From a virus, in IMG/VR virus record IMGVR_UViG_3300007554_000377, positions 1 to 47,636 of that record: a stretch of DNA of 47,636 nt; one strand, given 5' to 3'. Made by a program: the position numbers and the translations under genes. The notes beneath the pieces are model-generated. The model searched no databases. It worked only from the letters and a program-made list of their open reading frames with translations, and was not told the origin of the DNA. Positions 7,822 through 16,326 of the stretch are shown one piece after another. Numbering within the stretch: the first letter of the stretch is position 1; every line of letters begins with the position of its first letter.

Positions 7822-8723
7822 TGCGTATTGCGGTCCTACTCACTGGTAGAATATTAGTTGATGTGGCAGGCCGTATACGCGAATGCTTCCCGGGAGCAGA
7901 TTTCTATGGTCATACTTGGAGCGATGACGTTTCTCCAATAAAACTATCTGATATTATTGAAGAACACGTAACTAAAAATACAAAAGAACCTATGAATGCG
8001 TCACCGGAGTTGTGGAAAAAACATATTAAAGTTAACAACAATGTACATTTAGTTGAAAATTATAAATTTGTAAAAGGTATGGCATTAACTAGTTACAATG
8101 AATTGATAGACGACTATAGCAATATACAGCAACACATACCAGAAGGATGTTCGCCGTATTATATATCGCTTATGTCCCAGTTTTTAAGTTTGAAGTATGC
8201 GTTATCAGAACTTAAAAAAAGTTCTAAACAGTATGATATAGTAGTCAAATGGAGATGGGATTTAGTTGGTAATACGGATATGAGTGAATTCCTGTCAGCA
8301 CAATTAGAAAATTTTGACGGTATGATGGTACCATGGCATGTAAAAGATGAGTGTGCCAAAGAGGCACTTGATAGATTAAATAGTTTGGACAATGTGTCAA
8401 TGAATTATATGCCTGAGCGAACTGGAGAAACTTGGTTTGCGTTAAAATGGAAAGATTTACATTTACTTGATACATTTTATAAGTCTTACAGTGATGTACT
8501 ATTAGAGCGTATTCAATATGACAAACATAGTCCAGATGCAGAAGGTTATTTTGCACTAATGCTAAGTAGGAACAATATTAAAACAGCAGTGGCAGGACAT
8601 GACCAAGGTATATGGTGTGATATCGTAAGACCGTATCATCCAAAAGACGTAGACGTTTTAGAATTAAAAGATGTAATACACAATGCTTGGTTTCAGGGAA
8701 TAATAGATTTAGAAAAAAACTAA
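7821..8723 (+). CDS. Putative glycosyltransferase-like protein (HTW-type N-terminus)
   Basis: This 300-residue protein opens with MRIAVLLTGRILVDVAGRIR ... FYGHTWSDD, an N-terminal strand-loop-helix plus His-Thr-Trp pattern seen in uncharacterised glycosyltransferase-like proteins of phages and capsule loci. Later segments (YDIVVKWRWDLVG and TGETWFALKWKDL) resemble the central strands of such proteins, with possible donor-binding Arg/Asp residues. Start by TAATG overlap with the SGNH gene implies translational coupling. Family assignment is by pattern only; the donor sugar and acceptor are unknown. Confidence 0.4.
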   Translation: MRIAVLLTGRILVDVAGRIRECFPGADFYGHTWSDDVSPIKLSDIIEEHVTKNTKEPMNASPELWKKHIKVNNNVHLVENYKFVKGMALTSYNELIDDYSNIQQHIPEGCSPYYISLMSQFLSLKYALSELKKSSKQYDIVVKWRWDLVGNTDMSEFLSAQLENFDGMMVPWHVKDECAKEALDRLNSLDNVSMNYMPERTGETWFALKWKDLHLLDTFYKSYSDVLLERIQYDKHSPDAEGYFALMLSRNNIKTAVAGHDQGIWCDIVRPYHPKDVDVLELKDVIHNAWFQGIIDLEKN

Positions 8724-8756
8724 GTATGGACTACTCTATAATTAAGGAGAATAGTA

Positions 8757-8879
8757 ATGAAACTATTGAATAAAATATGGGAAATTATCACATACCCATA
8801 TACAGAATATAAACGAAAAAAAGCACTAAAGGCGCGTATTGAAGAACTACGAAAGCGTGATCCATTTATCTACAAATAA
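8757..8879 (+). CDS. Small conserved-looking basic protein, 40 aa
   Basis: A 40-codon ORF with an excellent aaggag ribosome site seven bases before its ATG (8744-8750). The peptide has an amphipathic N-terminus (MKLLNKIWEIITYPYTEYK) and a highly charged helix ending ARIEELRKRDPFIYK. Strong ribosome site, good codon usage and exact fit between neighbours (nine bases before the carbamoyltransferase ATG) argue that it is real. Function unknown. A membrane- or protein-associated small adaptor is possible. It lacks a leader/core look, so a modified-peptide precursor is not supported. Confidence 0.65.
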   Translation: MKLLNKIWEIITYPYTEYKRKKALKARIEELRKRDPFIYK

Positions 8880-8888
8880 GAGAAACGA

Positions 8889-10397
8889 ATGAGAATATTA
8901 GGTATTTCTGGCGCGTTGAATCATGACGCAGCCGTTTCAGTGATTGAAGATGGTAAGATACTATTTGCATCACACAGTGAACGCTACAGTAAGATCAAGA
9001 ATGATGCATTGTTAAACGATGGTATCATCAATGAAGCGTTGTCATATGGTAAGCCAGACCGTATTGCTTGGTTTGAGCGACCATTAAAGAAGAAGTACCG
9101 TCAGTTTCTAGCTGGACAATACGAACTTGCATTCGCAGGAAGTGAGTGGCCTAAATGGTATTTAAATAAAAACTTCCCGCAGTTGAATGGTATCAAGATA
9201 GACTATCAAGATCACCACTACACTCACGCCGCAAGTGGTTACTATACGAGTGATTTCGATGATGCATGTGTTGTTGTGATAGATTCAATAGGTGAGTTTG
9301 AAACTCTTACTATATGGCATGCCGAGGGTGAGCGTATGACTAAGATTTTCTCTCAAGAATATCCACATTCAATTGGTCTTTGGTATAGTGCAATGACACA
9401 GCGTTTGGGATTGAAACCACAAGAAGATGAATACATTCTTATGGGTATGGCAGCGTATGGGGATAGCCGTAGGTTCTTCAAAGAAATTGTAGACGAATTC
9501 ATACTTGTTGAGGGTATAGGATACTCACCGGAAACATACTTCAAACACAATCTTCATCGTGGGTGTTTGTGGTGGAAGCCAGAGTTAACGAGTGAGCAAG
9601 ACTTGTTCGACATTGCTGCTGGTACACAAGCAGTGTACGAATATCTATTAAAGAACATCATTGCATGGTGTGTTAGAAACATTCCAAGCAGAAATCTTGT
9701 GATGATGGGCGGCTGTGCGCTAAACTGTAGCGCAAACTCAAAGATCACATATCAATATGATAATGTGTGGATCATGCCAAATCCGGGAGATGCTGGTAGT
9801 TGTATCGGTGCGTCACAACAATACTTTGATGATAGAATCAAGTGGGAAACTCCTTATCTAGGACATGAGATTAAAGGTCTATATCCTGTACAGAAAAGTT
9901 TAGAAGCATTGCTACGCGGAGAGATTATTGGTATCGCAAATGGTCGTGCAGAGTTTGGTCCACGTGCGCTAGGTAACCGCACTCTTACGGCAGATCCACG
10001 CGGGGACGATATTAAAGATCGTATGAATGAAATCAAACGTAGACAAAAGTTCCGTCCTTTTGCTCCAATGATTCTAGAAGAACATGTTCACGAATACTTT
10101 GATATGCCACGACACATAAACGAATCACCATATATGCAGTTTGTTGCAACATGTAGATTCCCAGAACTGTTCCCAGCAATCATACACAAAGATGGAACAT
10201 CACGCGTACAGACCGTCAATCGTGAGCAACATCCGGGTCTGTATGAACTGCTAACGAAGTTCTACGAAGCGACAGGATGTCCTATCCTAGTCAATACATC
10301 ACTGAATATCAAAGGAATGCCGATAGTCAATGACGAACAAGACGCAGAAGATTTTGCGAAGCACTATGGCATTTCAGTCTTTACATCCGACGAATAA
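8889..10397 (+). CDS. Carbamoyltransferase (NodU/TobZ family)
   Basis: This 502-residue protein matches the NodU/CmcH/TobZ family, which transfers a carbamoyl group from carbamoyl phosphate, through carbamoyl-adenylate, to a hydroxyl. The N-terminal Kae1-like domain shows HDAAVSVIEDG, SHSERYS and DHHYTHAASGYY, where H109 and H113 fit the metal site. GGCALNCSANSK and EFGPRALGNRTLTADPR are typical nucleotide and substrate motifs, and the C-terminal domain begins near FRPFAPMI. Length is slightly shorter than the usual 540-600. Known acceptors in the family include sugars, antibiotics and, in phages, 5-hydroxymethylcytosine in DNA. Here the neighbours are sugar-related, and no hydroxymethylase is seen, so a glycan acceptor seems more likely. 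Confidence 0.88.
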   Translation: MRILGISGALNHDAAVSVIEDGKILFASHSERYSKIKNDALLNDGIINEALSYGKPDRIAWFERPLKKKYRQFLAGQYELAFAGSEWPKWYLNKNFPQLNGIKIDYQDHHYTHAASGYYTSDFDDACVVVIDSIGEFETLTIWHAEGERMTKIFSQEYPHSIGLWYSAMTQRLGLKPQEDEYILMGMAAYGDSRRFFKEIVDEFILVEGIGYSPETYFKHNLHRGCLWWKPELTSEQDLFDIAAGTQAVYEYLLKNIIAWCVRNIPSRNLVMMGGCALNCSANSKITYQYDNVWIMPNPGDAGSCIGASQQYFDDRIKWETPYLGHEIKGLYPVQKSLEALLRGEIIGIANGRAEFGPRALGNRTLTADPRGDDIKDRMNEIKRRQKFRPFAPMILEEHVHEYFDMPRHINESPYMQFVATCRFPELFPAIIHKDGTSRVQTVNREQHPGLYELLTKFYEATGCPILVNTSLNIKGMPIVNDEQDAEDFAKHYGISVFTSDE

Positions 10398-10408
10398 TCT
10401 GTTATAAT
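10380..10408 (+). promoter_or_regulatory. Sigma70-like promoter
   Basis: TTTACA (10380-10385), 17-base spacer, TATAAT (10403-10408). The spacer contains CGAATAA, similar to the CGAATCA element of the minus-strand cassettes. Precedes the 938-aa gene, allowing it to be expressed independently of the upstream late promoter. Confidence 0.7.
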
Positions 10409-10436
10409 ACAAGAAAATGAAACTATAAGGACAACT

Positions 10437-13253
10437 ATGGCCTACGACGGATTTTACCTAACATACAAAAACGATAGAGAGACGAATGATCGTTTCGACC
10501 GCGTTTCTGGGGATTACCCAAACTTCAAACTAGTAAAAATCAATCTTGAAGACATGAGCAATCCAAAGATTGTTGACGCCGTGATGAAGATTGCGTCACT
10601 TGTGAATACTAAACACTTTTGGGTTATTGATCCAGAGGTAGTACCAGGCGACGACTTTGATTTTAGTTACACTGCGACCGAATACGATGAAATGTATACG
10701 CAGCTTTGGAATGCAGATGAACGTGATATGTTCAAGCAAGTAGTAGGTGTAAAACTTTTCAACCGTCTTGATGTTCTAAACAAAGGCAGAGAGTATGTAG
10801 AAGATGCATACTATATGCGCGACGAATTTAAACTACATGAAAAAACTTTAACATATTCTCCAACAAAAGAGACGTATGATATTTTCTATTGGAAACGTAA
10901 CTTTGGTAACGAGAACTTAAAGAAACTAAAAGCACGACATGATAATATCAATATTGTCATGGGTGAAAACATTATGCAGGTTCATGAAAAGTGTCGTGCG
11001 GTAGCGCGTACTGATTTCTACTATCTTGTATATCCTGATACAGATGTGAACGAAGATTTTGATTTCAGTTACAATTTCGAATTTGGATTAGATAAAGAAA
11101 ATCAAAAAGTTGCGCTATGGCAAAAAGTAAATCCAGTAACCGGATATGCTAGAGAGTATCACGGCATTGGTCTATTCCCGACACAACGTGACATGTTTGA
11201 TGAAACCGCGTACAAAAAGTTTTACTTCAAAAAGGATGGGGTGTATGATGTACATCCTGCGTCGAAAGACATACCGTTTGAGCAACATCGTGTTGGTAGA
11301 ATTGCAGAAATGGATGCAATGCTTGTACATGCGGTTGACACTGAAATGTTTTGGATGATTGATGAACAAGTAGAACCTTATCAAGACTTAATTGATGAAT
11401 TCTATCCTTTCAGTTATGACAGAGATAAGATTCATAACTTTAATGTAAAACTACCTAATGGTAAGATTGTAAGAAACGGTGTGCGTCTTATCCCTAAAAA
11501 CTATGATATGGATTTGCAGAAAGACATGGACATGGTAATGGGTGAAATGCAACCATTTGATATCGTACACGGCAGATCAGTTGAGGAATGTATATCTAAA
11601 TCAAAAACTCACAGATTTTGGATGGTCAACCCAGACCTAGATACAGTACAAGATATCAATAAACTAATCGATGAAATTGGAGTTCCTGATCTATATGATA
11701 TGGACTCCACTCAGATTTGGTCTTTTGCAGATATCAAAGGTGAGCGTGTTGGCTATGGCGGTCTTGCTCTATCAAGCAAGGCATATAACAAATATAATCT
11801 TTTACTAAAAGACGATATTATGATGAAGATACCAGAAGTGACACGTATCAAAGTTATTAAAACTCGTGATCCGTATCAAGCATATGTGCAAGCGGCAGGT
11901 GAAACATTCTATTGGGTAGTTGACACAATTGTTGAACTATTGGATGATTTCAAGTTCGACTACTATCCTGATATATTCAATATCGAAAACGTATTTGCAT
12001 TTGCAAACGAATCTACAAACGAAACGACCACAGGTACATCTGGTGTGTATCTAGTTCACAGACCACATCTATCTATCTATGAGTTATCAGAACGCGACTT
12101 CTCTTTTGATAGATTTAAAAATATGATATTCATTGATAAACCTGCAAGTAAAACAGTAGGCTATCCTGTATTTTATTTTGATGAAGGTCTATACAAAGAG
12201 AACACTGATTACTATAAGCAGTATGACTTTGTTGAAATTATAGACGCCACTGACGTTGGAGCAGCATACTTAAAAGCAGCAGAACTAGCACCTATGGGGT
12301 ATTTCTGGGCGATAGATAATGATGTCAGAGTTAAAGACATGAACTTTGACCGCTCGTTCTATATTGACAAGTTTCATAAATCACACTTCCACATGTGGCC
12401 AAAGGAAAACCCATACACTGGATTCGTACATCAATTTGGTGGATTGAAACTTATACCAGCAGAAGCAATCAAAGAACTCAAACCAGACGCAGACAAAATT
12501 CGTAAGATGAATTTCAAAAACAAGCGTCCAGTAAGAGCAAAGACCCCACCATCTGCGGATATTCCGTATGATGTTGTGTTCCTAAGTTACAACGAACCTT
12601 TTGCAGATGCTAATTACGAGAAACTATTACAGCGTGTACCAAATGCAAAACGCGTTCACGGTGTAAAGGGTATCTTTAACGCACACAAACAAGCAGCGGA
12701 GTTAGCCGATACACGTATGTTCTATGTTGTTGATGCGGACGCGATACTGTTAGATGAATTTAATATTGAATACATGCCAACGATTTGGGACGAGGATATC
12801 GTGCATACTTGGAAGTCTAAGAACCCAATTAACGACTTGATCTATGGTTATGGTGGACTAAAATTATTCCCAACAAAACTTTTACGTGAAGCAACAGATT
12901 GGCATATCGACTTTACAACGTCTATCAGCGAAAAATTTAAACCAATGCCAACAGCAGCGAACTACACTGCATTCAATACAGATCCCTTTAACACATGGAA
13001 GTCGGCATTCCGTGAATGTACTAAACTAGCGTCAAGTATTATTCAGCGAAGCAAAGTTGATGAAAACAAAGAGCGTCTAGATATTTGGTGTAACGTCGGA
13101 TCAGACAGACCATTCGGTGAAGACGCCATCAACGGCGCACGTGATGGTAGAAAGTTTGGCATTGCAAATGCAGATAATCCAGATGAACTATCAAAGATTA
13201 ACGACTTTGAATGGTTGAAAGCAACATTTGAGGAAAAATACAATGGTAAGTGA
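10437..13253 (+). CDS. Large protein with about seven tandem glycosyltransferase-like (GT-A) domains
   Basis: This 938-residue protein is built from diverged repeats. Each has a core F-W/Y-x-V/I-D-x-D-V ... DFxFSY followed by a Gly-rich strand of the G-G/I-L-x-L-x-P type. Cores begin near residues 59, 190, 300, 390, 487, 618 and 757. The last repeat is the most complete: VVFLSYNEPFADANYEKLL, then VVDADAILLDEF and YGYGGLKLFPT. DADA resembles the metal-binding DxD of GT-A enzymes. Repeat 6 has AIDNDV, whereas others have IDPEV, IDEQV or VVDTIV and are probably non-catalytic. This suggests one or two active domains plus binding copies. A consensus-like promoter lies just upstream. The stop overlaps the next start. 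Confidence 0.6.
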   Translation: MAYDGFYLTYKNDRETNDRFDRVSGDYPNFKLVKINLEDMSNPKIVDAVMKIASLVNTKHFWVIDPEVVPGDDFDFSYTATEYDEMYTQLWNADERDMFKQVVGVKLFNRLDVLNKGREYVEDAYYMRDEFKLHEKTLTYSPTKETYDIFYWKRNFGNENLKKLKARHDNINIVMGENIMQVHEKCRAVARTDFYYLVYPDTDVNEDFDFSYNFEFGLDKENQKVALWQKVNPVTGYAREYHGIGLFPTQRDMFDETAYKKFYFKKDGVYDVHPASKDIPFEQHRVGRIAEMDAMLVHAVDTEMFWMIDEQVEPYQDLIDEFYPFSYDRDKIHNFNVKLPNGKIVRNGVRLIPKNYDMDLQKDMDMVMGEMQPFDIVHGRSVEECISKSKTHRFWMVNPDLDTVQDINKLIDEIGVPDLYDMDSTQIWSFADIKGERVGYGGLALSSKAYNKYNLLLKDDIMMKIPEVTRIKVIKTRDPYQAYVQAAGETFYWVVDTIVELLDDFKFDYYPDIFNIENVFAFANESTNETTTGTSGVYLVHRPHLSIYELSERDFSFDRFKNMIFIDKPASKTVGYPVFYFDEGLYKENTDYYKQYDFVEIIDATDVGAAYLKAAELAPMGYFWAIDNDVRVKDMNFDRSFYIDKFHKSHFHMWPKENPYTGFVHQFGGLKLIPAEAIKELKPDADKIRKMNFKNKRPVRAKTPPSADIPYDVVFLSYNEPFADANYEKLLQRVPNAKRVHGVKGIFNAHKQAAELADTRMFYVVDADAILLDEFNIEYMPTIWDEDIVHTWKSKNPINDLIYGYGGLKLFPTKLLREATDWHIDFTTSISEKFKPMPTAANYTAFNTDPFNTWKSAFRECTKLASSIIQRSKVDENKERLDIWCNVGSDRPFGEDAINGARDGRKFGIANADNPDELSKINDFEWLKATFEEKYNGK

Positions 13254-14196
13254 TATTCGCGCACGCCGCGCAGCAAGAGCAAATAAAAAGACTATTAAAT
13301 CTAACGAAGAATTGTATGCGTCATTTGATGACACATCATTTCAAGATGAAATAGAATATACTACAGGTCCAGCGGTTGAAGAAGTAGTCAACGATGACAC
13401 TTTAATGCTAAAAAATGCAATGAATAACGCCGGTGAAAACATTGTACCATATGATTACGTCAGAATGGCAAACACTTATTCTAAGATTAACGTTGAACAA
13501 CAGTTGGGCAGCTATAGAAATGCTATGGAATTTTTAGCACACATTCAGCTTGCAGAGAATGATACTATTGTTAAACGTTTGCAAGATTTGATTTACAACT
13601 ATCCAAACTTTGATGTAAGTAGTTTTGTAAACACATCCGAAGCAAAGCTATACTCATGGGTTGTTAGTACAATGCGACATACACTTGGAAGAAAATATCT
13701 TGGTGCAGTTTATGTACTAGGTGGTGGTATCGGCATTCTGCCGGCAATGTTGCTTGATGCTGAAATGAACATCGAAACTATCAGAAACTTCGATATCAAC
13801 GGTGCGTGTCAATTTATTGCAGATGAAATGATGCAACGGGAAGTATTAGCAGACTGGAAGTTTAAATCCAGTACACAAGATATGTATGATATCGATTACG
13901 CTAAACATATCTTTATTACTAGATTACAGAACGGTGTTTTAAGCGCGCCATTTAGTGAAATACCCGGTACTATTATTAATACAAACGTAAGCCATTTGCA
14001 TCATCCGATGGATTGGTACAACATGTTGCCTGACATGCGCAGAGTTATTATAGTAGGCGAAACCGATCCTAGCTTACCAAACCCATTCCCGAATTCACAA
14101 ACGTTCAATAAAAAATTCCCAATGTCGTTTGAAATCTATACTGGTGTTCTTACTGTCGGTGACAAGCAATACTATATGAAAATAGGTCACAAATAA
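13243..14196 (+). CDS. Methyltransferase-like protein, paralogue 1
   Basis: I take the ATG at 13243, inside the end of the previous gene, because a gagg site (13230-13233) sits at proper distance; the frame also allows a TTG at 13228. The 317-residue product has a basic N-terminus (RARRAARANKK), an acidic linker, then a class I SAM-methyltransferase-like block VYVLGGGIGILPAMLLD. A late segment (TIINTNVSHLHHPMDWYNML) aligns by eye with the same region of the next gene. The Gly-rich loop is present, but the motif II acid is less clear than in the paralogue, so catalysis is uncertain. It lies at the head of the rSAM block. Confidence 0.55.
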   Translation: MVSDIRARRAARANKKTIKSNEELYASFDDTSFQDEIEYTTGPAVEEVVNDDTLMLKNAMNNAGENIVPYDYVRMANTYSKINVEQQLGSYRNAMEFLAHIQLAENDTIVKRLQDLIYNYPNFDVSSFVNTSEAKLYSWVVSTMRHTLGRKYLGAVYVLGGGIGILPAMLLDAEMNIETIRNFDINGACQFIADEMMQREVLADWKFKSSTQDMYDIDYAKHIFITRLQNGVLSAPFSEIPGTIINTNVSHLHHPMDWYNMLPDMRRVIIVGETDPSLPNPFPNSQTFNKKFPMSFEIYTGVLTVGDKQYYMKIGHK

Positions 14197-14199
14197 AAT

Positions 14200-15195
14200 A
14201 TGAATGCATCTGATCTAATCAACCGTTATGCAATGTTATACGGTGACAAGTTCCCAACTATACGGGAACTTGAACGTGCAATAAACTCAAGCGAACTGTC
14301 AAGTGTGTTTAAGCTAGTAGCAGATGCTACATCCTCAGAAGAAAAAGCACAATTGATTAACGATTTGCGTAACATAACAATTGAACGTCCAAACATACAT
14401 TTACTTTTCAGACTTATGGAAGCAATTGATCCAGACAATGAAAAGATAGAATTGTTGCGACATAACATTGTATTGAAATCTAAGATACACGAAACTATTG
14501 ACGAAGTGACTATGGGACAATACTTGATTCCATCTGGTATCAGACGACTAACCAGTAAGTTTGATGGTCCTGCACTTACTGATGCTCTTAGTCAAGGACA
14601 GATTGAAAGTAAACTGTGGCTTGTTAATACTGTTGCAGAACTAGACTTGGACTTGGGAAAGATGGTATATGTCTGTGCAGGTTGGTACGGTGTTCTAGCA
14701 GCGTTGATGTTTGAACGTATATCAAATCGCTTTGGTAAAGTATACAGCTTTGATATTGATCCAAGCACAGAGAACCCAGCCGATCAGTTGAATAAAGAGT
14801 ATGTTGAAGTTAGCAGTAGGTTCAAAGCAATCGTAAAAGATATTCATGAACTTACGTATAAGAATGAAATACACGATGTAATTTATTACAAGTATCACAC
14901 CGAACAGTCTTATGAAATCAATATGACTGAGGTTGAAGCAGACGATGTTACTTGTGTAATCAATACGTCCTGTGAACACGTTGAGAACTTTGAAGAATGG
15001 TGGGATAATATTCCAAAAGGTATGCGTGTGATTATGCAGAACAACAACTTTGTAGAACATGACGATCACACTGTGGTAAATACAATCAAAAGTGAACAGC
15101 GGTGGGTAGACAAACTAAACGTTTCGAAGTTACTATATCGTGGAACACTATCTCTCCCCAAATATAATCGCTTCATGGTAATGGGAATAAAATAA
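14200..15195 (+). CDS. Class I SAM-dependent methyltransferase-like protein, paralogue 2
   Basis: This 331-residue protein carries MVYVCAGWYGVLAALMF (motif I, with the usual Gly-rich loop reduced to AGWYG), VYSFDIDPS (motif II acid), and CVINTSCEHVENFEEWWDNI (motif IV region). The last block corresponds to INTNVSH...MDWYNML in the upstream paralogue. Proteins of this type occur in marine phages but their substrate is unknown. It starts three bases after the upstream stop and its stop codon overlaps the ATG of the first rSAM gene by one base, so the methyltransferase pair and the rSAM genes are translationally linked. Confidence 0.6.
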   Translation: MNASDLINRYAMLYGDKFPTIRELERAINSSELSSVFKLVADATSSEEKAQLINDLRNITIERPNIHLLFRLMEAIDPDNEKIELLRHNIVLKSKIHETIDEVTMGQYLIPSGIRRLTSKFDGPALTDALSQGQIESKLWLVNTVAELDLDLGKMVYVCAGWYGVLAALMFERISNRFGKVYSFDIDPSTENPADQLNKEYVEVSSRFKAIVKDIHELTYKNEIHDVIYYKYHTEQSYEINMTEVEADDVTCVINTSCEHVENFEEWWDNIPKGMRVIMQNNNFVEHDDHTVVNTIKSEQRWVDKLNVSKLLYRGTLSLPKYNRFMVMGIK

Positions 15196-16292
15196 TGATT
15201 TACGGACACAATGGATACAAAGATGTGCGCGTAGTACACTTAGAAATTACAGAAAAATGTCAGGCAACTTGTCCTATGTGTGACAGAAATCAGAACGGCG
15301 GCGCAGACAATCCAAATTTGGGATTACATGAACTAAAACTTGATGATATCAAGCAGATCATGCATCCAGAATTTGTTCAACAACTTGATCGTATTTACAT
15401 GTGCGGTAACTTTGGTGATCCTATTGTAGCAACCGATACTCTTGAAGTATTCGATTACTTTCGTTCACAGAAGAAAGAATTGACTCTTGGTATGAATACG
15501 AATGGCGGCGCAAAGAAACCAGAATGGTGGGCTGAACTTGCAAAAGTATTAGGTAACTGGAGTTATGTAAAGTTTTCGTTTGATGGTTTGGGAGATACTA
15601 ACCATATGTATCGTCAAGGTGTTAACTGGGATATTGCGATTGAAAATGCACAAGCGTTTATAGATGCTGGCGGCAAAGCACATTGGGATTATTTGATATT
15701 TGAACATAACGAACACCAAGTAGAAAAAGCCAGAGCAATGAGTGAAGCCATGGGGTTTCAAAAGTTTATTCCAAAGAAGACAGGTCGTTTCTTTTCGACT
15801 ATGAGAGTAGCAGGTAAAGACACCCACCAAGCAGTTAATCGCAAGGGCGAAGAAAAGCAATTACTTTCAAAACCAAAAGAAGTGAAGTATCAAAACAAAG
15901 AGATTGGTAAGATTGAAGAACTAACATCAAAGTATGGTTCTTTGGAAAAATACTTTGACAATGTTGAGATATCATGTAAAGTTGCAGCAGAGAAGAATAT
16001 GTATCTAAGTGCAGAAGGGTTGGTTCTTCCGTGCTGTTGGGTCGCAGGTAACATGTATAAGTGGTGGCAGAAGCCGGGTGAAAATCAAGTGTGGGAACTA
16101 ATTCAACAAAGTGGCGGCAAAGATGTATTCGATGCAAAGAAACACGGCATTGCTGGTGTAATGAACAATGAATATTTTTCTTATCGACTAGAGGAATCTT
16201 GGAACAAACCAAATACACATGCAGGCAAGCCGATGGTATGTTCGCAAAAATGTGGTAAAGAGTTTGATGCATTTGCAGCACAATTTAAATAA
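15195..16292 (+). CDS. Radical SAM protein A (SPASM-like C-terminus)
   Basis: This 365-residue enzyme has CQATCPMC (C22, C26, C29) at the very N-terminus of the barrel, GDP in place of the usual GGEP (CGNFGDP), and later Cys at C261, C280, C281, C349 and C353, which would suit SPASM/twitch-type auxiliary cluster binding. The stretch VKFSFDGLGDTNHMYR is typical of peptide- or sugar-modifying SPASM enzymes. It is clearly paralogous to the enzyme at 19498: both have GDP, N-T/S-NGG, D-G-x-x-x-TNHxYR and F-E/D-HNEH motifs. It follows the methyltransferase pair in a 1-base overlap. The substrate is unknown. Confidence 0.88.
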   Translation: MIYGHNGYKDVRVVHLEITEKCQATCPMCDRNQNGGADNPNLGLHELKLDDIKQIMHPEFVQQLDRIYMCGNFGDPIVATDTLEVFDYFRSQKKELTLGMNTNGGAKKPEWWAELAKVLGNWSYVKFSFDGLGDTNHMYRQGVNWDIAIENAQAFIDAGGKAHWDYLIFEHNEHQVEKARAMSEAMGFQKFIPKKTGRFFSTMRVAGKDTHQAVNRKGEEKQLLSKPKEVKYQNKEIGKIEELTSKYGSLEKYFDNVEISCKVAAEKNMYLSAEGLVLPCCWVAGNMYKWWQKPGENQVWELIQQSGGKDVFDAKKHGIAGVMNNEYFSYRLEESWNKPNTHAGKPMVCSQKCGKEFDAFAAQFK

Positions 16293-16312
16293 TAAATAAG
16301 TGCAGATATAAT
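16291..16312 (+). promoter_or_regulatory. AATAAATA plus TATAAT element
   Basis: AATAAATA (16291-16298) at the end of rSAM A, followed eight bases later by TATAAT (16307-16312), then aaagg before the rSAM B ATG. A possible late promoter overlapped with a sigma70-like -10. Confidence 0.35.
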
Positions 16313-16326
16313 AAAGGCGAATATTA

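Noticed and set aside
8757-8879. 40-aa ORF as a RiPP precursor for the rSAM enzymes
   Set aside because: It lacks a leader-core organisation, Cys or repeated Ser/Thr/Gly core residues; it is a charged helix.
13228-13242. TTG start for the methyltransferase-like gene
   Set aside because: The ATG at 13243 has a gagg site at good distance; the TTG start would include this site in the coding part.
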